Below are positions 36,543-46,193 of a stretch of DNA of 64,000 bases, piece by piece (position 1 is the first letter of the stretch; each line of letters begins with the position of its first letter). Position numbers and translations under genes: made by a program. The stretch covers positions 22,592,501-22,656,500 of the forward strand of contig CM027377.1 of NCBI GenBank assembly GCA_015680905.1, written 5' to 3'. Below the pieces are notes generated by a model. It saw only the letters and a list, made by a program, of their open reading frames with translations. It was not told the DNA's origin and made no database searches. Source of the stretch: Coptis chinensis. Its lineage: Eukaryota; Streptophyta; Magnoliopsida; Ranunculales; Ranunculaceae.

Positions 36543-36547
36543 CTGAG

Positions 36548-38307
36548 AATAATATTTTCAACGAGTCGACCATACCTTTAGAACTCTTCACGCCTCAGGA
36601 TTTGGTAATGATATATTATAACTTGAGATGTCATGTGATAGGAAGGTATTCATTGAATGTGTCATGAATGACATGTTAATGTTATGATGGGTATTCATTG
36701 AATGTGGCGGAAATGACCCAAGGTATTCATTGAATATGCCATGAATGACTTGTTAGTGTTATGATGGGTATTCCTTGAATGTGGCAGGAATGACCCAAGG
36801 TATTCATTAAATGTGTCATGAATGACCTGTTAGTGTATGATGGGTATTCCTTGAATGTGGTGGGAATGACTCAAGGTATTCATTGAATGTGCCATGAATG
36901 ATCTGAGATATTGAATGCCCATAAAAGGTTGTGATTATGTGAATGGAAAGCCTAGAGATAGTTGTGACTCACAAGTTACAATTTTGCAAGATGTAAATAT
37001 GTTCCTGGAGGCGATATCCTCGCTTGGGACATATTTCTTGTAGTGGTACTCGGTGTGAGAGAGGCACACGGGTATGTGTGATTTGGCAAATGTGTGAAGT
37101 GCAAATCGTGGAGTAGGAACTAAAGGTGAGGTCAGTAAATAAGTGATTAATAAACAAGATACATTGTGGAATTGAATGAACAAAAAGTATATGAATTTGT
37201 GTGATGTTATGGATGTGAAGTGTGACTGTGAATAATATTAGTGAATGTTTGTGATCTTTTATGTGATTGTGAAATGACTATAACTTGATATGTTGTTACG
37301 AAAATATTAATGACTTGTGATAGTCTAAGATCTATGGTTATACGCGCAGAAACTTTATGACGTAATGATGTCATGTGAATGTCTACCTTTGATATATGCA
37401 TTATGATAAGTGGTATTCCCCGAATATGCGAGACGAACAAGATTGTATCAATTAGACTTAAATGTCTTAAATGATGTTTAATTATGAATGTAAATTTGAC
37501 TGGCTGAGATAAATCATTTTATTGTGATGTCTAACTCTGTTTTGCAGGAGGGTAGGATCTATTAATCTTTTATGCAGGGACGTAAATATCCTACCCTAAG
37601 ACGACGTGTTGGCTTAAAGGTAAGGTGTATCAAACTTATATTTAATTAGGTTATCATATGTACGTGTATTTAATAAGTGGAATGGAAGTGGTATTTATGT
37701 TATGAATAATTTTGGAAAGTGAGAATAGTGAGTACTGTTATATGAGATTTTTGGAATTGTATATTGGGGGTGAAATATTACTTGGGAAGAAACTACATGC
37801 CGTTTTGAGAAAACGGAACTAACTTGTCTTCCAAGTTGAAATGATTGTAATATTATATTCCTTTATTTGAAATATTGAACATGTTGTTTTTATTTTAGTC
37901 TTACTCATACCAGCAAATTAAATTTGCTGACCCATGTTTGCTTTGTTTTGTAACGTAGGTGTGGGTGTGTTCTTGGAAACATAGATGGTGGAGTGCAGTG
38001 GATGAGGACACGTGATTTGGATTTGTTTTTGGAGTCTTCTAGTTTAAGTTTTTCTGAAGTATATAGTTTTGTTTTTGAGACAGATGTAATAGAGTTGGTT
38101 AGTTTCTTTGTAGTTTAATAATATGATTGAATGATTTTTCATTTTAGTTTTAAATTTGATATCAGATTTTAATATTGTAGTTGATAATATATTATTAGGG
38201 TTTCGTTTCATCATAGGTTTTCAGATGATTGAATAGGGTGACGATTGAGATAATTATATCTTGGATAATTCCCTATTTTAAATATTCTGGAAATTTGGGG
38301 TGTGACA
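36548..38307 (+). mobile_element. LTR-like sequence, right part, ending GGGGTGTGACA
   Basis: Continues 6441-7331 across the Tat insertion. It ends TTTGGGGTGTGACA like the solo LTR at 653-3938. It also shares its layout: a TTTTGCAGGAGGGTAGG block, then TACTCATACCAGCAAATTAA and TTTGCTGACCCATGTTTGC, then the end. From about 36640 to 36910 a 35-40 bp unit with GGTATTCATTGAATGTG and CATGAATGAC repeats seven or eight times. No protein gene is seen. The 5' end was not resolved, so it may be a solo LTR or part of a larger element. Confidence 0.65.
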
Positions 38308-40237
38308 GAGTCACTGTGCTGTTTCGGAAAGACACTTCTCACCTATAAATAATGGATGAATTTGGAGAGAAAGACACACCAAGATCACACATTTTATGAT
38401 CTTTCTCTTCTCCCTATGTTCTTAGTCAAATACTCTGTTGTGTTCGCTGATTCTGTAGAATTAAAGTGCTAGCTTTCTATAGATGGAAATCCGTTCTATC
38501 TTGGGAGACAGTTTCCCATCAACCTTCAAGCATCGTGAGGAGAAAAATCTGTCTTAAGGACATAGTGGTTCTACACTAGGCTCGGATTTAACAAAGAAAT
38601 ACAAGATACTTACAAGACAAAATATTTGTACTGTTTGGTGATTGGTAAAGAATAAGTACATTTAAGTTGTATATTCCTAACATGTTCCATATCATTTTTT
38701 AAAGTTGAATTTGAAAGCAAATTGTCCAATGCTGAAAATAGCGGCGTTTTGGGAAAAACATCATCATGAAATCACATATGAGTGGAAGTTTCATTTCGTG
38801 TCTCGCTGCATTTCCATTTCTCTCTTGCAAAGATAATAATTTGGGCAACCATGTGATTCTGGATGATTCAGACTGACTTGGTAGGAGGCCTATAAGAATA
38901 GAGAATTTCACATATGTTGAAGCTTTCGCCCTATTATGGCTGACTTTAAGACCTTGGAATGGCGTAGTCAATTTTCTTTCTCAACTTTAATGCAATTGTT
39001 TGAGTTCACTTTAAATTTGTGTAGAAGAAAATAATAATGTTCTTCATAATTGTTTAAATTTGCATTTTTCCCTCTTTTCTATAAGTTTTGGAAATTCTGT
39101 TGTCACCTGCTGTGGACGTAATGTCGTAAATATCTTTTACAAGATGATGATGAAAGTTGTAGTAGTGTGGAGTTGTGTGTTTGCAGTTGAAATTTTAATC
39201 TGCAATTTCAACGGACCAACTGGTGTACCAATTCAATCGTTTGGTAGTAGTCTGCAGGTACAACGTTATAAGAGGTGTTTGCAACTCGTGGTGGATATTT
39301 TCTTCTGGACTGTTCACAGCAGCAGTCTCAATATTCTGTTAGCAATGTCTTTTGAGCATGACCTATATATTTTGGATAGCCAACATTTCTTTTGATCAAG
39401 GTATACCTGGCTGCCTGGAGTTCATTTTTCAGAGTGGAATTGAATGCTTGGAAAATATTAATTAGTAAATACTCGAAAGAGTTTGTCAAATTTACGTAAT
39501 GATAATAAAAGGTTACTTCTGTTAATACTTTGAAGTACTTGCCCAGTACGTTCGGACCTGCTGAAGAGTGTATTTTCAGAATTCATCCGCTAGTACCGAG
39601 TTCTAATCAATTTCTTTGTTGGCTCAATTGGAATATATGTATGTAGATAATAATCATGTTTCTTCTTACATATTACTATTTTCTTCGGTATTGGCTCTTT
39701 GTTGGTGTAAAAATTATGTTGGCTCTTAAATTACGAATCACTACAAATTTTTATGGTATATTTGAGGGAAGTGGGATGGCTTCAATGCTTCATGAATGAC
39801 TTCTAGATCCCGATTTGCATTTTTTTAGGATGTTTCATTCAACACCAAAAGAATATCACATTGAGTGGCATTGTATGCACGAATGATCCTAAACCGGCTA
39901 CACCATGGTCAAATAATTATTCAAATCATCTTCTTGAAAACAGCACTACAGTAAATATATATTGGAATATCGTAGTTACAAGATCTGCATTACTTAAAAT
40001 CTTGAATACATTACACCACTTGCATCCTCCTTTACTATAAAACCATCTTTCAACTAGGGGAGGCATTGTATACATGTTATTTCTATCACAATATTCATGA
40101 TTTGACCTGAATTACGTTGTTACAAGGAAAAACAAGATCCTTCAGAATTTTCTCAAGGCCAATATAGCACACCTTCGGGAATAGCTTTACATCAAGGGAA
40201 GAATTCCACACTATTAGTGAGACGTTCACTTATCATA
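38308..40237. other. Spacer, no gene recognised; possible copia-type LTR fragment
   Basis: At about 38313-38685 a TGTGCTG start, a CTATAAATA box (about 38343) and a TTCCTAACA end suggest a copia-like LTR, but no target duplication was found. The rest (38.7-40.2 kb) is AT-rich with no domain-bearing frame. Confidence 0.4.
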
Positions 40238-41986
40238 TTAGAACACAAACCCAAGTCTAGAAGGTTGAGCGCGGCAAAGGACTTGAGCGACTTGTTGCAT
40301 GGCTGGACGGTGTTGAGGGTTTGAAAGCACACATAAAAGTGCCACTTCCACTATAAAAGCCAAATCCCTTGTAATATTTTGGTCCGTTGGAGATGGAAGA
40401 CGTGGATCTAATACATCAGACCTCGGTAATGAAGCAATGGAATCTCCTGGAAAGTCTTCCCATTATTGTCTCTAGGGCTAGCATACCAAAGCTATAAACA
40501 TCACATTTCTCAGTCACTACCAACGTAAAAGCTAGCTCTGCAAAACAGGAATTTAAAAAATCAGCTCAGACAGTTCCAGAATAAAAACTCACATAGGACC
40601 AAAAGCATGGAAATGATAACATGTTTCAAACCAACTTACCAGGAGCGATATATCCGTAAGTGCCTACAAGATGAGTTTGATTGGAAGAATCAAGGTTTAG
40701 TAGTTTCGCAGTACCAAAATCAGATACACAGCCCCTGAGTTCTGAATTTAGTAGAACATTGTTGCTTGACATGTCTCGATGGATTATCGGGGGAGTGCAA
40801 TCATGATGCATGTAACATAAAGCATGAGCAATATCTTTAATAACATTAACTCTTTTATTCCAATCCAATTCCACTGCTTGTATTTCATTGTGCAACACAG
40901 AGAATAAACTTCCTCTTTCCATATACTCGAAAACCAAAAACATGTTTCGTTTATCTGAACAAAACCCGAAGAGTTTCACAATACTTCGATGTCGTTGCTA
41001 GTTAGAATTTTGATCTCATTTCTAAAACTTCTCTCAAACGCTTGCTCTGGAGATTGGTTAAGTTTCTTTACAGCCACCGTCTTTCCAGAGGGAAGTTTTG
41101 CTTTGTAAACACTCCCATAACTTCCAACTCCAATACAGTATTTGGTGTCAAAATTCTCTGTTGCTCCAAGGATATCAGCATACGCAATCTTCCCATCATA
41201 CTTCCACATACAAAATAAATCTCCATTTTTTTGTTTCTTTCACCTCATTTTGTACTTTCAGTTTCATTCGGCGGACATAGCAGATTCCAAGTATTACTAA
41301 TACAAGAAAGATGGTGGTAACAACAGGAATCACAATGAACATGTTGACCCGTTGCTCACCACACTTGGATCCAAGAGGGTAACCACATAGTCCACTGTTT
41401 CCATCAAAATCAGAAGAATTAAATCTGTAGAATGACCAAGGTATCTCCCCAGATAGATCATTATTAACCAATGATAACACTTTTAATCTTTTGAGCTCAG
41501 AAAGATTATATGGAACTGAACCCGAAAATCGATTATCACCAAGTGAAAGCGCATTCAAAAACTCGCAATCACGAAGTTCTGGAGGAATTGGACCAGAGAG
41601 ATCATTGTTGGAAAGGTCAAGCTTAACAAGGAAAGGAAGCCATTCACAAATCTGAGAAGGAATCGAACCAGAAAAGCCGTTGCCAGAGAGAGTAAGACTT
41701 TGTAAACTTTGACAAAACTGTAAAGAATCAGGAATCTCACCTCCAAGTTCCATCGATAACAGTTCAATGGCAATAAGGCGATCCTCATTTTCGCTCCAAC
41801 ATGTGACACCATCATATTTGCAAACAGCACCAGCTGTAGTGTTGATGAAGTTCCATGAAGCAAGTCTGTTTTGAGGATCTTTGAGTGAGTTCTTAAAACC
41901 TTGAAGGCATCTAATGTCGTCTTCTATAGAGTTAACAACAGAGAAGATACCGTGAAGAAGAGAACATAACGATTGGTTTTGGTCAT
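40238..41986 (-). pseudogene. Chimeric receptor kinase: BIR-type ectodomain fused to MIK2-like kinase, broken
   Basis: The N-terminal half (IEDDIRCLQGFKNSLKDPQN, CKYDGVTCWSENEDRLIAIE, then about four LRRs up to SGLCGYPLGSKCG) matches the neighbouring BIR gene closely. After KCGEQRVN it changes. The membrane segment (MFIVIPVVTTIFLVLVILG), GDLFCMWKYDGKIAYADIL and the kinase (GVGSYGSVYKAKLPSGKTVA, IVKLFGFCSDKRNMFLVFEY, HRDMSSNNVLLNSE, SDFGTAKLL) match MIK2-like LRR-XII kinases. A 102-bp intron (40538-40639) has GTAAGT/GCAG ends. The kinase keeps its catalytic HRD and DFG. Frameshifts lie after the signal peptide, in a seven-A run (about 41228), near 41000 and near 40430. Confidence 0.85.
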
Positions 41987-42032
41987 GGGCAAGGTGAGAC
42001 TCTAGGTGGAACTATAGCGTGTGTTGTTTTCT

Positions 42033-42040
42033 CTATATAT
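42033..42040 (-). promoter_or_regulatory. Probable TATA box of the chimeric receptor gene
   Basis: On the minus strand the sequence reads CTCATATATAGAG about 50 bases upstream of the ATG at 41986. Position and sequence fit a TATA box. The intact BIR gene has no equally clear TATA. Confidence 0.55.
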
Positions 42041-42137
42041 GAGAGCTGTTTTCCGAATTTGATTTCTTTATTTGTTTGTATTTCAAGGTGGAAAAGGAAG
42101 ATGAATGAAGGCACTTCGCAAATTAATACGGGAATAG

Positions 42138-42151
42138 CCATTGACTTGGAA
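42138..42151. promoter_or_regulatory. Conserved W-box block in the chimeric gene promoter
   Basis: GCCATTGACTTGGA is identical to 48098-48111 upstream of the intact BIR gene. It contains TTGACT, the core of the WRKY-binding W box. It lies about 155 bases upstream of the ATG. Confidence 0.5.
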
Positions 42152-43010
42152 GACTTCGCAATAAACTGACTACAGCTCTTGACGGACGATGACTTCTGTT
42201 ACTGAGTTGACTTCATTTTTGGTTTTAGACTTTTAGTATTCCCATCGAACTTGACATCAGCCCCATGCTAAACTAGTATATTGCTGATCAATGATTTTGA
42301 CCTGGGAGATAATTACTGTAGCATATAAAAGATTTTTCGTAAAAGAATAAGCAGTCAGAAATAAGAGCTAAACAAAATTCCCTAAAAAGCTGATTCATTT
42401 TAAGACTAGATTATACCTCCGACTAAAATTACTAATACTTAAACCTCACATTCTATAGAATTAATAAAAAGCAATTACTATAAAAGCAAACAAGGTTTAA
42501 CATCTTCCAACAAAAAGACAATTGAAATAGCATTCTCTTATCTTCAAAACAAACGTTGAAGTCTTGAACTTAACAGAAAGTCCGCAAAAATGACAGAAAC
42601 CTTACTTTCTTAGCGCCTTAGTTGTGCACTCGAAATAGGGCTGTTAATGGTTTCCATAACCCGATATCCAACCCGAACTAAACCGATAAAAAATATTTTG
42701 GGTTTTGGTAGTTTGGTTTGCCCTCTACTGAACCGAACCGATAAGATATTAGGTTGGTTTCGACTTTGTCTTCTACCGAACTGATATGAACCCGAACCCA
42801 TAAGATGATATTTTAGTAATATTTATGATTAATTTTGTATATGCTTATCAATTGTTTGGTTGGAATTAATTGATTTAATTAATTTTATAGTTTTCGGTTT
42901 GGGTCGATTTGATTTCGGTTTGTAATTTATTTTATGGGTTCGGTTCAATTTCGGGTTCTCAATTTTCTTATCTTTTATTCGGTTTTGGATTTTCAATTTT
43001 TTTAGGATTA

Positions 43011-43236
43011 TTTAGGTTTTGGTCCTCCTAAATAATGGGTATTTAGGTTTGGTCCGCACTAATCGGTTTATTAGTTTTGGTCCTCCTAAATCGTCTAAAT
43101 CGTCTTGACTAACAGTCAACCAAGTTGACTATCACATGCCGTTAGTTAAAATGATTTAGGAGGACCAAAGCCTAATAAATTGATTAGTGCAGACCAAACC
43201 TCAAAAACCAATTATTTAGGAGGACCAAAACCTAAA
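43011..43236. mobile_element. Palindromic foldback MITE, copy 1
   Basis: The left half, from TTTAGGTTTTGGTCCTCCTA, is complementary over most of its length to the right half, which ends AGGAGGACCAAAACCTAAA. The centre is TTGACTAACAGTCAACCAAG. The transcript would fold into a hairpin of about 100 bp. A second copy lies at 44529-44746. The superfamily is not settled, as no clear target duplication was seen. Confidence 0.8.
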
Positions 43237-43880
43237 AAATGATGAATTATACTTGAAAGTTGTTTCTTTCTTCATTTATTTTTTGTTAGATTACAAGGGA
43301 AGGGGGTGTCTCTTAGAGCATCTCCAATTGGGGTGTAAACCGTATAGAGTAGAAAGTTTACATTCCAAGTGTAAAAAACTCTATCCAATGAGGGTGTTAA
43401 ACCGTAGGTAATAGACTATTAGTTGATAGAGGGGGTGGGAAATTCCACATCTCACTATCAGTTGATAAATAGCCCGGCGACACTTGAATACACGTCTAAA
43501 CAAAGAAATGAAGTGACGTCCCTATCTATTTCTAAAGTCACAATTTGAAAATTTTAAACTTTGATGACACTTGAAGTGACGTCCTTCTTCAAGTGTCGTC
43601 CGAGTTTAAAATCAATTTTTTTTACACTTCTCCGTTGGGAACAATAGAGAGTGGATATTTATGGGCTATACAATAATTTGCAATTAGAGTTGTAAAATCC
43701 TAATAGCACTTAGGTGGAGGTGTAATTTTACACTCCTTATTGGAGATGCCCTTACTCAGTGTAGCAGTAAGTTCTTACATTGCTTACCTTAGTGATCATG
43801 GTTAATGTTGAACACCTATTACTTTTAAGAAGGCATGCGCAACTGAAAATCTTGTCTTGATTCCACATTGTGAGTAACTT
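43237..43880. repeat. Left arm of a long inverted repeat (split by a MITE)
   Basis: With the MITE at 43316-43751 removed, this arm (ATTATACTTGAAAGTTGTTT at its outer side, GTAGCAGTAAGTTCTTACAT farther in) is the reverse complement, with moderate divergence, of 44312-44528. The arms are about 205 bp and separated by about 430 bp. They are flanked outside by the two foldback copies. Confidence 0.8.
43316..43751. mobile_element. Tourist/Harbinger-like MITE, 436 bp
   Basis: The ends are GAGCATCTCCAA and, inverted, GGGCATCTCCAA, with a TTA duplication on each side (43313-43315 and 43752-43754). A 3-bp TTA target with these ends is typical of PIF/Harbinger-derived MITEs. It interrupts the left arm of the long inverted repeat; the right arm has the empty site. 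Diverged pieces of the same family lie at about 48668-48900 (inverted) and 51640-51850. Confidence 0.85.
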
Positions 43881-44311
43881 CATATCTATCATAACTTATA
43901 TGTCATATTTATGTCCCTCAATTGATCTCTTCAGTTGTAGCAGTTATATATGTCTAAAGTTGTATTAGGGAGAGTTCATTGATTGGCTAGTCTACCTACT
44001 TAAATATTTATCGAAGACATTACATGTCTACTTGTATTGGTATGATTGTCTGGAGTTAATGATTCAATCTAAAAAGATTAATAATAAAATGATTTTTCCA
44101 TAATTGAAACAACTTTACTAATAAGATCAGAGTTTGTACTAGGTAGAAAAGATAACACACGTTTAGTTCTTATAAATGATTAACAACTTCACCGTGAATC
44201 ATGGTTATTAACTTATTTATAGTACCAACTATCAAAACACATCTTTCCTACTGCATGATACGCTTTTAGTTGAACGACATAAATATGACAGATAAATTAT
44301 GAAACAAATAG

Positions 44312-44528
44312 GAAGTTACTCACAAAATGGAATCAAGACGAGGCTTTCAATTGCATGCCCTCATAAGAGTAATAGGTGTTCCGCATTAACCATGCTCACT
44401 AAGATAAGCAATGCAAGAACTCACTGTTGCACTGAGTAAGAGACGTTTTCTTATATGCACCCCTCATCTTGTACTCTAGCCAAAAATAAGTGAAGAAATA
44501 AACAACTTTCAAGTATAATTCATTATTA
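44312..44528. repeat. Right arm of the long inverted repeat
   Basis: Reverse complement of the left arm, uninterrupted. CTCACTGTTGCACTGAGTAA runs through where the MITE sits in the left arm, so it shows the pre-insertion state. Confidence 0.8.
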
Positions 44529-44746
44529 TTTAGGTTTTGGTCTTCTAAATAATTGGTATTTGGGGTTTGGTCCTCACTAATCAATTTATTAGACTTTGGT
44601 CATCCTAAATTATTTTGACTAACAGCTTGTGACAGTCAATTTGGTTGACTATTAGTTAAGACGATTTAGAAAGACCAAAAGCTAATAAACCGATTAGTGC
44701 AAATCAAACCCCAAATACCTATTATTTAAGAGGACCAAAACCTAAA
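44529..44746. mobile_element. Palindromic foldback MITE, copy 2
   Basis: Starts TTTAGGTTTTGGTCTTCTAA and ends AGAGGACCAAAACCTAAA. It is self-complementary around a TTGACTAACAGC/TTGGTTGACTATTAG centre and a diverged copy of 43011-43236. Confidence 0.8.
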
Positions 44747-44825
44747 TAACCTTTTTTTTTTTTGTGTTTGGATTTTCCAGAACCCAATCCAAACCAAACC
44801 GATCCATTGATAGCCTAACTCGAAC

Positions 44826-45545
44826 AGATGACCTTTCAAAGTTTCAAGTAATCGTGCCATAATTTGTGTAACAAAAGTCTAGATGGGGACAACACAACCA
44901 GGACTCGTACAAATAGGAACACGTCTGCATTATCGGTCAAAAGAGAAAGGAATCTGGTTCAAAGAACACCTCTAAGAGGTTGCGTTGGTCAATCAACAAC
45001 ACACCCACTGAAAACAATTTCAATCCCTTTTCTCAAACTTCACCCTCTTCTTGGCAACACACTGAAAACAATTTCACTCCCTTTTCTCAAACTTCACACT
45101 CTTCTTCGCAATACAATAAGTCAATAACCAAAGCAGTAATACCGCTTATTCTGCCTTTTCCTCGGGGGCACAAGGCGGCATCAAAGGTCAGTATCACTTC
45201 TAATGACTGTTAAAAATTTTGAAGATCAACTTGCCGCGTTAAGTACTCATGTCGATGGTCAATCCACCGCTCTCAACACACTCGAATAAACGAGAATTCT
45301 GGCACAATGGAACGTGTCTTCAAGCGTTTAGAGCAACTAGCAACTGCTCGATCTTATCCCAAGTATCCATTCTGGAGTTTTAGATTGTCCAAACACTGAG
45401 GAAACTTTGATTCAAGGCTCACTCTTGAGAAGATGTCGGTAACTGAAGAAGAAAAAAAAGGGAGATTGTCGGATATTCATGCGGAGCTAAAGATGATACG
45501 ATGAATACCAATGGTTTATCAACGATTCTACGATGCAAGGAGCCG
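44826..45545 (+). other. Spacer with a short direct repeat and a possible gag-like remnant
   Basis: A unit of about 50 bp beginning CACTGAAAACAATTTCA occurs twice at about 45006-45110. Frames downstream read FEDQLAALSTHVDGQSTALN, MERVFKRLEQLATARSYPKY and MSVTEEEKKGRLSDIHAELK between stops. Such coiled-coil-like text is common at the start of plant retrotransposon gag proteins, but no family is certain. Confidence 0.35.
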
Positions 45546-45955
45546 ATTTATCCAAACTCATGCTTTGCGACGTTGTTGTATGTAATCAAGGATTTACCTT
45601 TGTTGGAGGTTGCTTCAAGGAGGGCGTCCATACTCTGCTCAATTGTCCATCTTTGACGCCTACCCGAGCCTATGCCAACACCCGTATTTTTTTCCCCCTC
45701 ACTCTTTCCGCGGTTATGCCTACGACATTGCTAATAGTACATTGAGCATAATTCTGAAGGCATGAGCAATAACTACTATACTTTTTTTCAAAAGTTGTAA
45801 AGCTACTATACTAGAATGAGCAAAGTAGAGAAATGAGTGATACAAATGAGCGTGCAAAACATATATTACAAGACAATATATACTTCACTTTAGCATGCAT
45901 AAAGAATTTGCTTACAAATATCTTAAAATTTTCCTACAGCTTAGGGATGGAAGAA
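45546..45955 (+). repeat. 3' flank of the BIR gene, repeated at 57279-57420 and 63356-64000
   Basis: The segment with CCAAACTCATG, GTTGGAGGTTGCTTCAAG and ACCCGAGCCTATGCCAACAC matches 57286-57420. The part from CATTGAGCATAATTCTGAAG to CAGCTTAGGGATGG matches 63388-64000 apart from an insertion. Order and orientation are kept, so this is one arm of a segmental duplication. It lies directly 3' of the BIR coding region and includes its likely 3'UTR and terminator region. Confidence 0.8.
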
Positions 45956-46193
45956 GCATTTCACAGTCATCAAGGGATCAGGGGAGCATTCCGTTGAATG
46001 TGAAAATCCACTGCTCAAGAATTCTTTCTGTGCTATACCGATGTATCTGACCAATGGGAATATAGTAGGGAATCCTACTGGACTGAGAAGTTGAGAACCA
46101 TACCATTTAGCAGTAAGCAAACCTGCAGCAGCCAAGCTTAATATGCAGAGAGGCAAATGCTTGATCATGCTTGTCCTATCTTTTTACCCAATT

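Larger units (their letters stand above)
42636..44817. mobile_element. hAT-like element, 2.2 kb, enclosing foldback and MITE insertions
   Basis: The ends read TAGGGCTGTTAATGG and, inverted, TAGGCTATCAATGG. The flanks are ACTCGAAA (42628-42635) and ACTCGAAC (44818-44825), an 8-bp duplication with one mismatch. The ends are rich in AACCGAACC/CGGTTTGG words, like the element at 57708-58816. No transposase is present. Its interior is almost wholly made of an inverted repeat pair and a Tourist-like MITE. Confidence 0.65.

Noticed and set aside
45941..46168. Minus-strand frame of 75 codons just 3' of BIR
   Set aside because: It lies in the likely 3'UTR of BIR, has no domain, and overlaps the duplicated flank whose second copy is diverged.
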